Shown: positions 33,425 through 43,462, numbered from the stretch's first letter. The stretch: DNA of 64,000 nucleotides from Polaromonas sp. JS666 (GCF_000013865.1 NC_007948.1:2976001-3040000); one strand, 5' to 3'. Notes: generated from the letters alone by a model not told the origin. Made by a program: numbers and translations.

Positions 33425-35488
33425 ATGACCAATCCCCTGCTCGACTTCTCCGACCTCCCGCTGTTTGACCGTATCCTGCCCGAGCATGTGGGCCCAGCGG
33501 TTGACGAATTGCTGGTCAAGGCGGATGCCGCGCTGGAGGAGGTGACAGCGCCCGGCTTCCCGGCCTCCTGGACCGGCATTGCCCGTGTGCTGGACGTGGC
33601 CACCGAGAACCTGGGCCGCGCCTGGGGGGCGGTGAGCCACCTAAACAGCGTGGCCGACACGCCCGAGTTGCGCGCCGCCTACAACGCTGCCCTGCCGCGC
33701 GTGACCGAATTCTGGACACGCCTGGGTGCCGATGAACGCCTTTACGCCAAATACAAGGCCATTGATGTGGCCACGCTCAACGCCGAGCAGCGTCAGGCCC
33801 ACAAAAACGCCATCCGCAACTTTGTGCTGTCGGGCGCAGAGCTCACCGGTGCCGCCAAGGAACGCTTTGCCAAAATCCAGGAACGCCAGGCCGAACTGAG
33901 CCAGAAATTCAGCGAAAACGCACTGGACGCCACCGACGCCTTCGCCTACTACGCCAGCGCGGATGAAGTGGCCGGCATTCCTGCCGACGTGCTGCAGACC
34001 GCCCGCGCGCAGGCCGAGGCCGAGGGCAAGCCCGGCTACCGCCTCAGCCTGAAGATGCCGAGCTACCTGCCCGTCATGCAGTTTGCCCACAGCAGCGCGC
34101 TGCGTGAAACTCTCTACAGGGCCTACACCACCCGCGCCAGCGACCAGGCGCCAGCGGAATTCGCCCGGTTTGACAACAGCGCCGTCATGCGCGAAATTCT
34201 TGCGCTCCGCCTCGAGGAAGCCCAGTTGCTGGGTTACCGGAATTTCGGCGAAGTGTCGATCGTGCCCAAGATGGCCAAATCCCCCGATGAGGTCATCGGT
34301 TTCCTGCGTGACCTGGCCCGGCGCGCCCGCCCGTATGCCGAAAAAGACGTCGCCGACCTGCGCGCATTTGCGGCCGAAACGTTGAGCCTGAGCGATCCCC
34401 AATCCTGGGACTTCGCCTACATTGGCGAAAAGCTCAAGGAAGCCCGCTATGCCTTCAGCGAGCAGGAAGTCAAACAGTATTTCACTGCCCCCAAGGTGCT
34501 GGCGGGCCTGTTCAAGATAGTCGAGACCCTCTTTGAAGTGACTCTCCGCAAGGATTCCGCACCTGTCTGGACACCCGGCGTGGCGTTTTATCGCATTGAA
34601 CGCAACGGCCAGCTGGTAGGCCAGTTCTACCTGGACCAGCCGGCCCGCACCGGCAAGCGCGGCGGGGCCTGGATGGACGATGTGCGCGCACGCTGGCTGC
34701 GCCCCGACAACGGCAAGCTGCAAACCCCCGTGGCGCATCTGGTCTGCAATTTTGCCGACGGCGTGGGCGGCAAGCCTGCCCTGCTGACCCATGACGACGC
34801 AACCACGCTGTTCCACGAATTCGGCCATGGCCTGCACCACATGCTCACGCAGGTCAACGAGCGTGACGTTTCGGGCATCAGCGGTGTTGAATGGGATGCG
34901 GTGGAGTTGCCCAGCCAGTTCATGGAAAACTTCTGCTGGGAGTGGGATGTGCTCAAACACATGACATCCCATGTCGAAACGGGCGACCCCCTGCCTCGCG
35001 CGCTGTTTGAAAAAATGCTGGCGGCCAAGAACTTCCAGAGCGGGATGCAGACGCTGCGCCAGGTCGAGTTTTCGCTGTTCGACATGCTCCTGCACACCGC
35101 GCACAACCCTTCGGACAACCTGATGGACCTGCTCAATGAAGTGCGCAGGGAAGTGGCTGTGATTCCGGCTCCGCTCTACAGCCGTACCGCACACACCTTC
35201 AGTCATATTTTTTCGGGTGGCTATGCAGCGGGTTATTACAGTTACAAATGGGCCGAGGTGCTGTCGGCTGACGCTTATGCTGCTTTTGAAGAGACCGCGG
35301 CCGCGGCGCAAGCCTCAAGCGCGGGCGAGGCCGCAGGCACAACGACAGTGACGGTGCAAACGGGTAGAAAATACCGCGAGGCCATTCTGGAAGCCGGCGG
35401 AAGCCGCCCAGCCATGGAATCGTTCAAGGCCTTCAGGGGCCGGGAACCTTCCATTGACGCATTGCTGCGTCATCAAGGCATGGGTTAG
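33425..35488 (+). CDS. prlC: Oligopeptidase A (M3 family)
   Basis: This is a cytosolic zinc metallopeptidase that degrades short peptides, including cleaved signal peptides. The 687 residues have the M3 catalytic motif FHEFGHGLHHML (about 462-473) with the third ligand Glu in the following helix (SGVEWDAVELPSQFMENF). The N-terminal helical domain starts LLDFSDLPLFDRILPEHV, as in PrlC. Near the C-terminus there is a small Ala/Ser/Thr-rich insert (about residues 620-645) between SADAYAAFEE and GRKYREAILE, where relatives read straight on. It is probably a surface loop and not a defect. Confidence 0.95.
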   Translation: MTNPLLDFSDLPLFDRILPEHVGPAVDELLVKADAALEEVTAPGFPASWTGIARVLDVATENLGRAWGAVSHLNSVADTPELRAAYNAALPRVTEFWTRLGADERLYAKYKAIDVATLNAEQRQAHKNAIRNFVLSGAELTGAAKERFAKIQERQAELSQKFSENALDATDAFAYYASADEVAGIPADVLQTARAQAEAEGKPGYRLSLKMPSYLPVMQFAHSSALRETLYRAYTTRASDQAPAEFARFDNSAVMREILALRLEEAQLLGYRNFGEVSIVPKMAKSPDEVIGFLRDLARRARPYAEKDVADLRAFAAETLSLSDPQSWDFAYIGEKLKEARYAFSEQEVKQYFTAPKVLAGLFKIVETLFEVTLRKDSAPVWTPGVAFYRIERNGQLVGQFYLDQPARTGKRGGAWMDDVRARWLRPDNGKLQTPVAHLVCNFADGVGGKPALLTHDDATTLFHEFGHGLHHMLTQVNERDVSGISGVEWDAVELPSQFMENFCWEWDVLKHMTSHVETGDPLPRALFEKMLAAKNFQSGMQTLRQVEFSLFDMLLHTAHNPSDNLMDLLNEVRREVAVIPAPLYSRTAHTFSHIFSGGYAAGYYSYKWAEVLSADAYAAFEETAAAAQASSAGEAAGTTTVTVQTGRKYREAILEAGGSRPAMESFKAFRGREPSIDALLRHQGMG

Positions 35489-35542
35489 AAACGTTATAAG
35501 CTCTGGACTGAAAAACTTGTACTTGCGACCAACGGGGAAAAC

Positions 35543-36208
35543 ATGAGACTCAATGCTGCCAAATCCTTGATGCCCAACGCTCTCCTGGCCCTGGCACTCG
35601 CCGCAGGCAGTCTTTTTTCACCCCTGTCACAAGCCCAGCAGGTGTACCGCATCGTGGGGCCTGACGGCAAAGTGACCTTTTCCGACCAGCCACCACCCGC
35701 CTCCAGCAACGCCAAAGTCAGCGGCGCCAACACCAGTCCGGGTGGAAGCGCCGCTCCGACGGGCCTGCCCTTCGAGTTGAGGCAGGTTGCCACCAAATAT
35801 CCGGTCACGCTGTATTCAGGCGAGAACTGCAGTCCCTGCGGCGCTGCCCGCTCCATGTTGACCAGCCGCGGCATTCCCTTCACCGAAAAAACGGTCACCA
35901 CCAATGAGGATATTCAGGCGCTGCAGCGTTTGAGCGGTGCTGCATCGCTGCCATTCGCAACCATCGGAAGCCAGCAACTGAAGGGGTTTTCCGACTCCGA
36001 GTGGACACAGTTCCTGAACGCAGCCGGCTACCCGCCGTCGTCGGTCTTGCCTTCCAGCTATCGTCGTCCGGCGCCTACGCCCCTGGTAAGCGTGGCGACC
36101 GCGCCTCCCGCGCCGGCGGGCGGCGGAAACCCTGCATTCGTGGAACGCCCAATCCCGGCTCCCGCAGCAACCCAGCCGAACGATAATCCGGCCGGCATCA
36201 AGTTTTAA
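35543..36208 (+). CDS. Secreted DUF4124 plus glutaredoxin-like protein
   Basis: The 221-residue protein has a signal peptide (ending near LSQAQQ), then a DUF4124 segment (VYRIVGPDGKVTFSDQPPP) and then a glutaredoxin-like fold (YPVTLYSGENCSPCGAARSMLTSRGIPFTEKTV, with cis-Pro region SLPFATIG). The CSPC pair matches a redox-active CxxC. It ends in a Pro/Ala-rich tail. It probably acts in the periplasm as a thiol/disulfide or glutathione-linked protein, but the substrate is unknown. Similar DUF4124-glutaredoxin fusions occur in betaproteobacteria (from memory). Confidence 0.8.
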   Translation: MRLNAAKSLMPNALLALALAAGSLFSPLSQAQQVYRIVGPDGKVTFSDQPPPASSNAKVSGANTSPGGSAAPTGLPFELRQVATKYPVTLYSGENCSPCGAARSMLTSRGIPFTEKTVTTNEDIQALQRLSGAASLPFATIGSQQLKGFSDSEWTQFLNAAGYPPSSVLPSSYRRPAPTPLVSVATAPPAPAGGGNPAFVERPIPAPAATQPNDNPAGIKF

Positions 36209-36244
36209 GCACGCTGGCTTGCCACCTCGGGCCAAAAACCGCGG

Positions 36245-36928
36245 TTAAAACACCAGGGTCCTGACACCGTCCGACGCCCCCAGCAGGCACACATGAGCCT
36301 TCTGGAAGGCAAACACCCCCACCGTAACAACCCCTGGCCACTGGTTTACCTGGGACTCAAACCCCAAGGGGTCGGTGATCTTCAGGCCCGTCACGTCCAG
36401 AATATGCTGGCCGTTGTCGGTCACCAGCGGTTCGCCGCTCTCCGCTCCACCTTTAGACCGCAAGGTCGCCGTACCGCCCAGCGCGGCAAACTGGCGAGCA
36501 ATGCGCCTGGCGGCCATCGGAATCACCTCCACCGGCAAGGGAAAGCTGCCCAGCGTTTGCACCAGTTTGGACTCGTCGGCAATACAGACAAATTTGCGTG
36601 ACTGGGCCGCCACGATTTTTTCGCGCGTGAGCGCTGCGCCACCACCCTTGATCATGTAGCCCGCGTGGTCGATCTCGTCGGCTCCGTCGATGTACACGGC
36701 CAGCTCATCCACCTCAGTGGCATCAAACACCTTGATGCCGATGGCCTGCAGACGTTCGGTAGACGCCACCGAACTGGAGACCGCGCCGGCAATGCGGTCC
36801 TTCATCGTTGCCAGTGCATCTATGAATTTGTTGACAGTGGAGCCGGTGCCCACGCCGACAATGCTGCCGGGTTCCACGTATGGCAGGGCGGCCTGGCCGA
36901 CCAGGGCTTTGAGTTCGTCTTGAGTCAT
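36245..36928 (-). CDS. rpiA: Ribose-5-phosphate isomerase A
   Basis: RpiA interconverts ribose-5-phosphate and ribulose-5-phosphate in the pentose phosphate pathway. With ATG 36928 the protein has 227 residues, near the E. coli length. Motifs are [19 protein letters not shown], the active-site DGADEID, the [15 protein letters not shown] loop with the catalytic acid region, and IADESKLV. An upstream TTG at 36967 would add 13 residues without family support. It faces pyrD across a 109-bp divergent gap. Confidence 0.97.
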   Translation of the reverse strand: MTQDELKALVGQAALPYVEPGSIVGVGTGSTVNKFIDALATMKDRIAGAVSSSVASTERLQAIGIKVFDATEVDELAVYIDGADEIDHAGYMIKGGGAALTREKIVAAQSRKFVCIADESKLVQTLGSFPLPVEVIPMAARRIARQFAALGGTATLRSKGGAESGEPLVTDNGQHILDVTGLKITDPLGFESQVNQWPGVVTVGVFAFQKAHVCLLGASDGVRTLVF

Positions 36929-37037
36929 GTTGGGCTTGTAAGGATGAGAGGTTGGTTTTTGCGACAATCGGAGCCGATGTCCGGGCCACGCCCGGTCAAC
37001 TCACAGCAAGTAGCTTCAAATCAAGTCGAATTATCCA

Positions 37038-38090
37038 ATGTCCCTGCTCCCCTATGCCCTGGCCCGTCCCTTTTTATTTGGGCTCGACCCTGAAACGGCC
37101 CACGAGCTGACCATGGCCTCGCTGGCACGCACCCAAGGCACCCCGCTGTCGCTGGCATGGTGCTCCAGCCGCGTGAACGACCCGATCGCGCTGGCCGGCC
37201 TGAAGTTTGCCAACCGCGTGGGCCTGGCAGCCGGACTTGACAAGAATGCCCGCTGCATCGATGGCTTGGCGGCCATGGGGTTTGGCTTTGTCGAAGTCGG
37301 CACCGTCACGCCCAAGGGGCAGCCCGGCAACCCCAAGCCACGCATGTTCCGCTTGCCCGAGGCCAATGCGCTGATCAATCGCCTGGGCTTCAACAATGAC
37401 GGGCTGGACGCCTTTTTAGCCAACGTGCAGCAGTCCCGCGTTCGCAGGCAGAACACGCCCAACCCGCTGATCCTGGGCCTGAACATCGGCAAAAACGCCG
37501 TCACGCCGATTGAAAACGCGGTGGATGACTACCTGACCTGCCTGGATGGCGTATACCCCCATGCCGACTACGTCACCGTCAACATCTCCAGCCCCAACAC
37601 CAAAAACCTGCGCGCGCTGCAAAGCGACGAAGCCCTCGACGCATTACTGGGCCGGATTGCCGAGCGGCGCGAATCCCTCGCCAGACAACATGGCAAACGC
37701 GTGCCAATTTTTGTGAAGATCGCCCCCGACCTTGACGAAGCCCAGGTCGACGTGATTGCCGCCACGCTGAAGCGCCATGCCATGGACGGCGTGGTTGCCA
37801 CCAACACCACGCTGAGCCGCGATGCGGTCAAAGGGCTGCGTCACGCCGAAGAGGCCGGTGGACTAAGCGGCGCCCCCGTACTCGAAGCCAGCAACCGCGT
37901 CATCCGCCAGCTGCGTGCCGCGCTCGGTGCAGGCTTTCCCATCATTGGCGTTGGCGGTGTGATGAGCGGACAGGATGCCGTCTCCAAAATCAGGGCCGGT
38001 GCGGACGTGGTGCAGATTTACACCGGCCTCATCTACAAAGGCCCGGAACTGGTGAACGAAGCGGCACTTGCGATCAAAAAGAATCGTTGA
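37038..38090 (+). CDS. pyrD: Dihydroorotate dehydrogenase, quinone-type (class 2)
   Basis: PyrD oxidises dihydroorotate to orotate in pyrimidine synthesis, passing electrons through FMN to membrane quinones. The protein has 350 residues with the N-terminal membrane-associating helix region ([22 protein letters not shown]) that marks class 2. It then has [28 protein letters not shown], the catalytic-serine loop [12 protein letters not shown] and the FMN phosphate segment [10 protein letters not shown]. It is complete and ordinary. Confidence 0.98.
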
Positions 38091-38222
38091 CCCCACACGT
38101 TTGTGAGCCGTGTCTTGAAGTCGCGCATTGGAGCTGCGCATTGAGGTGTCAGAGGGATCGCTTGCGTTTGCACCTGTTTGGAATCAAACTGCCTACGGTG
38201 CGATTTTCCCAAGGGATACTTC

Positions 38223-39086
38223 ATGAGCACACTGAACCCGGAACAGTTCAAGACAGCTACCAGGCAAGCTTGGGACAAGTCTGCCAGCGGGTGGAACGAT
38301 CAAACACAGCATATCCATGACTGGCTCGCCGAGGCAACCCCGGCCATGCTCGATGCGGCCCGCATCACAGTCGGTATGCGGGTACTGGACATCGCCGCAG
38401 GCGCAGGGGACCAGACGCTGGACATCGCCCGGCGGGTTGGGCCCGGTGGTTATGTGCTGGCCACCGACATTTCCGCAGGAATTTTGGAATTCGCAAAAAA
38501 CAATGCGCGCCATGCCGGCTTGCTGAACGTGGAGACCAGCGTCTGCGATGCCGAAAATCTGGATGTCGATGCTGCGAGCTTCGATGCTGCCGTGTCCCGG
38601 CTCGGCCTCATGTTCTGCCCAAACCCCTTGCTGGCGCTGCAGCAGGCTCACCGCGCCCTGAAACCCGGCGGGAGTGCATCGGTACTGGTGTTCTCGGAGC
38701 CGCAATACAACCCCTGCATCGGCATCCTGATGTCAACGGCACTCAAGCATGCAGGCCTGCCGCCGCGCGATCCCTACCAACCAGGAAGCTTGATGAGCCT
38801 GGGCAAGCCGGGCCTGCTTGATGAGTTGTTCCTCGCTGCGGGATTTACAGACGTGGCAACCACCCGGGTCTCCGCGCCCTTCCGCCTGCCCTCGACGCGG
38901 GATTATTTGACTTTCATCCGCACTTCGGCGTCACCGATCGTGCAGATTCTGGGCAACCTGAACCAGGAAGCGCAGGACGCCGCTTGGGCGGAGATGGAAA
39001 GCAGGCTTGGTGCATTTCAGTCACCAGGCGGCTGGGAAGGGCCAAATGAGCTGCTGGTGGCCCGTGGAACCCGGCTGTCCAGTTGA
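38223..39086 (+). CDS. Class I SAM-dependent methyltransferase (UbiE-like)
   Basis: This 287-residue protein has the Rossmann methyltransferase motifs: VLDIAAGAGDQTLDIARR (SAM loop), VLATDISAGILEFAK, CDAENLDVDAASFDAAVSRLGLMF and RALKPGGSASVLVF. The layout is that of ubiquinone/menaquinone- or arsenite-type methyltransferases; no Cys cluster of ArsM is seen. ATG 38223 is preferred because of AAGGGA just upstream; an upstream in-frame ATG at 38178 exists. It stands alone between pyrD and a bidirectional terminator, so its substrate cannot be inferred. Confidence 0.85.
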   Translation: MSTLNPEQFKTATRQAWDKSASGWNDQTQHIHDWLAEATPAMLDAARITVGMRVLDIAAGAGDQTLDIARRVGPGGYVLATDISAGILEFAKNNARHAGLLNVETSVCDAENLDVDAASFDAAVSRLGLMFCPNPLLALQQAHRALKPGGSASVLVFSEPQYNPCIGILMSTALKHAGLPPRDPYQPGSLMSLGKPGLLDELFLAAGFTDVATTRVSAPFRLPSTRDYLTFIRTSASPIVQILGNLNQEAQDAAWAEMESRLGAFQSPGGWEGPNELLVARGTRLSS

Positions 39087-39113
39087 TCTGTCGGCCAGCT
39101 CGGGATAGACGTA

Positions 39114-39139
39114 AAAAAGCCGCCCGAAGGCGGCTTTTT
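39114..39139. terminator. Bidirectional intrinsic terminator
   Basis: AAAAAGCCGCC (39114-39124) pairs with GGCGGCTTTTT (39129-39139) around CGAA. The T-run on each strand lets it end both the methyltransferase transcript (+) and the tRNA-Ser transcript (-). Confidence 0.95.
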
Positions 39140-39143
39140 GTAC

Positions 39144-39236
39144 TGGCGGAAACGGAGGGATTCGAACCCTCGATGAGGCTCTACACCCCATACTCCCTTA
39201 GCAGGGGAGCACCTTCGGCCACTCGGTCACGTTTCC
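39144..39236 (-). tRNA. tRNA-Ser (anticodon GCU)
   Basis: On the minus strand the 93-nt sequence folds as a type II tRNA: acceptor GGAAACG/CGTTTCC, anticodon stem CTCCC/GGGAG with loop CTGCTAA (anticodon GCT, reading AGC/AGU), a long variable arm and the T-loop GGGTTCGAATCCC. The 3' end is an encoded CCA (39144-39146). The terminator lies directly downstream. Confidence 0.97.
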
Positions 39237-39271
39237 AATAAAGCGATTATCTCACGACTTAAAGCCGGTTT

Positions 39272-40540
39272 TCAGGCGGCGGGCTGGTCCAGGTCAAAAG
39301 CCTTGTGCAAGGCACGAACGGCCAGCTCCATGTATTTTTCATCAATGACCACGGAGGTCTTGATTTCGCTGGTGGAAATCATCTGGATGTTGATGCCCTC
39401 TTCGCTGAGCACGCGGAACATCTTGCTGGCAACACCCACATGGCTGCGCATGCCGATGCCTACGATGCTGACCTTGCAGATCTTGGCGTCGCCGGTGACT
39501 TCCTGCGCGCCGAGTTTGGGCAGCACCTGGGTTTTCAGCAGGTCAACGGCTTTGGAATAGTCGTTGCGGTGCACGGTAAAGCTGAAGTCGGTCTTGCCGT
39601 CCTTGCTGATATTCTGGATGATCACATCGACTTCGATGTTGGCGTCAGCCACGGCGCCGAGGATCTGGTAGGCAATGCCCGGAGTGTCTGGCACGCCGAG
39701 GACGGAGATTTTGGCTTCATCGCGGTTGAAAGCGATGCCCGATACGATGGCTTGTTCCATGTTTTCGTCTTCCTCAAAACTGATCAAAGTGCCTGATCTG
39801 GCTTCTTCGTTGATGTCGATGTCCCAGTCGGTGAAGCTGGACAGCACGCGCAGCGGCACCTTGTACTTGCCGGCAAATTCCACCGAGCGGATCTGCAGCA
39901 CCTTGGAGCCCATGGAGGCCATCTCCAGCATTTCCTCGAAACTCACGGTATGCAGGCGGCGTGCCTCGGGCACCACGCGCGGGTCGGTCGTGTACACGCC
40001 GTCCACGTCGGTGTAAATCAGGCACTCGTGGGCTTTCAGGGCTGCCGCGATCGCCACGGCAGAGGTGTCGGAGCCGCCGCGGCCCAGCGTGGTGACGTTG
40101 CCGCCCTCGTCCACACCCTGGAAGCCGGTGATGATGACGACCTTGCCGGCGTCCAGGTCGGCGCGCACGCGCTCGTCGTCAATCGACTCGATGCGGGCCT
40201 TGGTGTAGGCGTTGTTGGTCTTGATGGTGACCTGCCAGCCGGCGTAGCTCACGGCCTGCATGCCTTCGGACTGCAGGGCAATGGCCAGCAGCGCGCTGGA
40301 GGCCTGCTCGCCGGTCGCGGCCAGCGCGTCGAGTTCACGATGATAGTCGTCACCGGGCCGTGCGGGGGCCAGCTCTTTGGCCAGGCCCAGCAAACGATTG
40401 GTTTCGCCACTCATAGCGCTGGGAACCACGACCATCTGGTGGCCGGCCCGCGCCCACTTGGCGACGCGCTTGGCCACATTGCGGATGCGCTCGGTTGAGC
40501 CCATCGATGTGCCGCCGTATTTATGAACGATCAAAGCCAT
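39272..40540 (-). CDS. lysC: Aspartate kinase
   Basis: This enzyme phosphorylates aspartate, the first step to lysine, threonine, methionine and diaminopimelate. The 422 residues start with VHKYGGTSMGSTERI (ATP/aspartate site), then GRGGSDTSAVAIAAAL and YTDVDGVYTTDPR. Two ACT domains in the C-terminal part (ISVLGVPDTPG and VSIGVGM-type segment ICKVSIVGIGMRSHVGVASKMF) give feedback control by lysine and/or threonine. It is a single-function kinase with no homoserine dehydrogenase fusion. Confidence 0.98.
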   Translation of the reverse strand: MALIVHKYGGTSMGSTERIRNVAKRVAKWARAGHQMVVVPSAMSGETNRLLGLAKELAPARPGDDYHRELDALAATGEQASSALLAIALQSEGMQAVSYAGWQVTIKTNNAYTKARIESIDDERVRADLDAGKVVIITGFQGVDEGGNVTTLGRGGSDTSAVAIAAALKAHECLIYTDVDGVYTTDPRVVPEARRLHTVSFEEMLEMASMGSKVLQIRSVEFAGKYKVPLRVLSSFTDWDIDINEEARSGTLISFEEDENMEQAIVSGIAFNRDEAKISVLGVPDTPGIAYQILGAVADANIEVDVIIQNISKDGKTDFSFTVHRNDYSKAVDLLKTQVLPKLGAQEVTGDAKICKVSIVGIGMRSHVGVASKMFRVLSEEGINIQMISTSEIKTSVVIDEKYMELAVRALHKAFDLDQPAA

Positions 40541-40673
40541 TGCAGGATGTCAATTCAGGAGTTGGTTGCGAACATTGCGTGCTGCTTTTTGCAGGCCTCT
40601 CATGCCCTTTCTGCATTCTGCAGGGAAGGCTTTGGCTGCCAGCAAAGCCTTTAATTATACCTAGGGCTATTAC

Positions 40674-41675
40674 CTAATCGTCCGTCTGACCCGCCCCGGC
40701 GGTGTAGTGCAGCACCGTGCCGACGCGCGTCACGTGGCCTGTCGCCACCTTAAGGTGGATCTGGTGCCCGCGGGTGGTGCAGGCGGCCACTTGCGTCAGC
40801 AGTTGATCGAGTTGCGCCGCGCTGGGTGTGGCCTGTTGCAGCTGCAGCCAATGGCGCAGCACATTGGCCTGGCGTGGCTGCGACAAACCCTGCAGGGCCG
40901 TGATGGCAGGCGGCAGGCCGACCGTGGCCAGATCCTGCTGCGCCACCTCCACCAGCAGCGCCTGGGCCTGGGCCGCGTGTCGGGCACTGCGCGCAAAGGT
41001 CTCGCGGAACTGCGGAAAGGCGTCCGCCAGCGCGGGCAACAGCCGGGCCCGAATGCGGTTACGCGTGAACCGCTCATCGGTATTGGTCGGATCTTCCACC
41101 CAGGGCAAGCCCCGTTCGACCAGCCAGGCTCGCACCAGCGCCCCGGGCACCGCCAGCAGCGGGCGGTGGTAGACGATGCCGTCCCGCTCCCACCGCGCCG
41201 GCATGGCGGCCAGCCCCGGCAGCCCTGCCCCGCGCGACAGCGCCAGCAGCATGGTTTCAACCTGGTCATCGGCATGCTGGGCTATTGCTATGTCTTTGAT
41301 GGCATGCTGCGCCCATTCTTCACGAGCAACAGCCCCAAAAGCCGCATAACGGGCCTTGCGGGCCGCGTCCTCGGGACTTTCCCCGGGTGCATGGCGGGCC
41401 TGCACGCGTTTCACGGCAAGCGGCACGTTCAACTGCGCGCACAGGGCCTGGCAGTGCCGTTCAAAGTCGTCGGCTGCAGCCTGCAGGCCGTGATGGATAT
41501 GAACGGCCCGGACCTGACCAGGCCATTTCTCGGCGCAGCCCACCAGCAAGGCGGTTGAATCGGCGCCGCCGCTGAGCGCTACAGCGAAAGGCAGGCCCGG
41601 AGAGAAAGAAGCCAGCGCTTCGGGTAAGCCTTGCGCCGTCGCGCTACGAGCCACGGTGGCCCACCGAGAAATCAT
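40674..41675 (-). CDS. tilS: tRNA(Ile)-lysidine synthetase
   Basis: TilS modifies C34 of tRNA-Ile(CAU) to lysidine so that it reads AUA codons; it is essential in most bacteria. The protein from ATG 41675 has 333 residues. The ATP pyrophosphatase loop VALSGGADSTALL is present, as are HHGLQAAADDFE, QHADDQVETMLLALSRGAGLPGLAAM and DPTNTDERFTRNRIR. It is shorter than E. coli TilS, with a reduced C-terminal region. The start overlaps the 3' end of the PhyH-type gene by 32 bp, suggesting coupled translation. The codons around AIKDIAIA coincide with a dispersed GCCATCAAAGACATAGC repeat. Confidence 0.93.
   Translation of the reverse strand: MISRWATVARSATAQGLPEALASFSPGLPFAVALSGGADSTALLVGCAEKWPGQVRAVHIHHGLQAAADDFERHCQALCAQLNVPLAVKRVQARHAPGESPEDAARKARYAAFGAVAREEWAQHAIKDIAIAQHADDQVETMLLALSRGAGLPGLAAMPARWERDGIVYHRPLLAVPGALVRAWLVERGLPWVEDPTNTDERFTRNRIRARLLPALADAFPQFRETFARSARHAAQAQALLVEVAQQDLATVGLPPAITALQGLSQPRQANVLRHWLQLQQATPSAAQLDQLLTQVAACTTRGHQIHLKVATGHVTRVGTVLHYTAGAGQTDD
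41281..41303 (-). repeat. Dispersed GCTATCAAAA-type repeat within tilS
   Basis: The minus strand reads GCCATCAAAGACATAGCAAT, encoding A-I-K-D-I-A-I just before the QHADDQ motif of TilS. It matches the degenerate repeat seen at 54361 and 55951 in the same orientation, but it falls in a conserved part of the fold, so chance resemblance is possible. Confidence 0.35.
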
Positions 41676-42450
41676 TGCGCCCTGTCCGGTCCTCGCCCCG
41701 GAGCAGCCACAAAGGCCGCGTAGCAAAGCTGACCGGGACGCCGGTCTCGCCGTCCGATGGGCGCAGGCTGCGGTCGAACAATGAAGTGCCCGGCATATAG
41801 CGCAGCGCCACGCCGGTGCGCCGGATGCCGGAGGTATTGGCCTGGGCGCCATGGATCATGTAGATGTCGTGCAAAGACATCTGGCCGGGCTCAAGTTCCA
41901 GATCCACCGCGTCGTTCACGTCAAAGCTGCCTTCGGCCATGCGCTGGTTCAGCGTCAGATCGGTGCGGTCTTCATGCAGGTGAGGATGAAGCACTTTGGC
42001 GGCGTGCGAACCGGGGATCACGCGCAGGCAGCCATTCTCGCGCGTGCTCGGCTCCAGCGCCACCCAGACGGTGCAGTTGGCCAGCGGGCGGATGGGCCAG
42101 TAATGGCCGTCCTGGTGCCAGGGCGTTTCAAAACCTTCGCTGGCCGGCTTGCAGAATACGTGGCAGCCCCACAGGATGACGTCGGGCCCGATCACCTGCG
42201 TGACCAGGTCAACGATATCCGGGTTCATGGCGAGATCGAAAAAATCCCGGTTGCCCCGCACGCCCTCATCGTTGTGGCCCTCGATATGGGCGCTCACCAG
42301 TTTTTCGGGGCGCACGCCCGGGTTGTTGCGGATCAAGGTGTTCAGCGCATCCTGCATGCGGCGGACCCAGGCATCGCTGAGCCGGAACTGCGGAATGACG
42401 TAGCCCTGGTCCCGATAGTGCCGGATTTCCTGGTCGGACAGGCTGGCCAT
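41644..42450 (-). CDS. Phytanoyl-CoA dioxygenase family (Fe/2-oxoglutarate)
   Basis: This is a PhyH-type non-heme iron oxygenase, 268 residues from ATG 42450. The iron ligands are seen as TPWHQDGHYW (HxD) and a distal His in HDIYMIHGAQANTS, with the 2-oxoglutarate-binding Arg in GIRRTGVALRYMP. An upstream ATG at 42522 would overlap accA by 41 bp and add a Pro-rich leader. It lies between accA and tilS on the same strand. Members hydroxylate very different small molecules, so the substrate is unknown. Confidence 0.87.
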   Translation of the reverse strand: MASLSDQEIRHYRDQGYVIPQFRLSDAWVRRMQDALNTLIRNNPGVRPEKLVSAHIEGHNDEGVRGNRDFFDLAMNPDIVDLVTQVIGPDVILWGCHVFCKPASEGFETPWHQDGHYWPIRPLANCTVWVALEPSTRENGCLRVIPGSHAAKVLHPHLHEDRTDLTLNQRMAEGSFDVNDAVDLELEPGQMSLHDIYMIHGAQANTSGIRRTGVALRYMPGTSLFDRSLRPSDGETGVPVSFATRPLWLLRGEDRTGRNDFSVGHRGS

Positions 42451-42481
42451 GGGCTTGTTCGCTTGGGCTTGCCGTAGCGCC

Positions 42482-43462
42482 CTATTTGCCGGCGTCGGCT
42501 TTGGTGTCGGTGAAACGGCCATAGCTCTGCAGCCGTTCGTAGCGGCGGTCCAGCAGCTCCTTGACCTTCAGGTCGCTGACCTGCCGGAATGCGTCGTTGA
42601 GCGCCCGCTTCAAAAATGCGGACATCTGCTTGTGGTCGCGATGGGCGCCGCCCACTGGCTCATTGACGATCTTGTCGATCACGCCCAGGGCCTTGAGCCG
42701 GTGCGCCGTGATGCCCAGCGCGTCGGCGGCTTCTTGCGACTTTTCCGAGGTTTTCCAGAGAATGGATGCGCAGCCTTCCGGGCTGATCACGGAGTAAATC
42801 GAATACTGCAGCATCACCACCTGGTCAGCCACCGAAATGGCCAGCGCGCCGCCGGAGCCGCCCTCTCCGATGATGGTGGTGATGATGGGCACTTCGAGCT
42901 GCGCCATTTCAAAAATATTGCGGCCGATGGCCTCCGACTGGCCGCGCTCTTCTGCGTCGATGCCGGGGTAGGCACCGGGGGTGTCCACAAAGGTGAACAC
43001 CGGCAGCTTGAACTTCTCGGCGGTCTTCATGAGGCGCAAGGCCTTGCGGTAACCCTCGGGCTTGGTCATGCCGAAATTGCGCAGGCCGCGCTCCCGGGTG
43101 TCGCGCCCTTTCTGGTGGCCCAGCACCATGCAGGCAGTGCCGTTGAAGCGGGCCAGGCCGCCCACAATGCTCAGGTCGTCCGAGAAATGCCGGTCGCCGT
43201 GCAGCTCCACAAAATCGGTGAATATGTCGTTGACGTAATCCAGCGTGTAAGGCCGCTCCGGATGACGGGCGATCTTGGTGATCTGCCAGGGGTTGAGGTC
43301 GCTGTAGATGTCTTTGGTCAGTTGCTGGCTCTTTTTGGCCAGCTGGTCGATTTCTTCCGAGATATCGACTGCCGACTCGGTCTGCACGTAGCGCAGCTCT
43401 TCAATTTTCCCTTCAAGCTCCGCAATGGGCTGCTCAAAATCGAGAAAGGTCTTTTTCGCCAT
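42482..43462 (-). CDS. accA: Acetyl-CoA carboxylase carboxyltransferase subunit alpha
   Basis: AccA forms, with AccD, the carboxyltransferase that moves CO2 from biotin to acetyl-CoA to make malonyl-CoA for fatty acid synthesis. The 326-residue sequence is typical: [41 protein letters not shown] segment [38 protein letters not shown] and [11 protein letters not shown]. It lies in a minus-strand run downstream of the glycosylase and cysS genes. Confidence 0.98.
   Translation of the reverse strand: MAKKTFLDFEQPIAELEGKIEELRYVQTESAVDISEEIDQLAKKSQQLTKDIYSDLNPWQITKIARHPERPYTLDYVNDIFTDFVELHGDRHFSDDLSIVGGLARFNGTACMVLGHQKGRDTRERGLRNFGMTKPEGYRKALRLMKTAEKFKLPVFTFVDTPGAYPGIDAEERGQSEAIGRNIFEMAQLEVPIITTIIGEGGSGGALAISVADQVVMLQYSIYSVISPEGCASILWKTSEKSQEAADALGITAHRLKALGVIDKIVNEPVGGAHRDHKQMSAFLKRALNDAFRQVSDLKVKELLDRRYERLQSYGRFTDTKADAGK

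Noticed and set aside
41675..41852. N-terminal extension of TilS by 59 residues
   Set aside because: The extension overlaps the PhyH-type gene in another frame, is Cys/Arg/Ala-rich and has no TilS similarity; ATG 41675 lies close before the ATP-loop motif.
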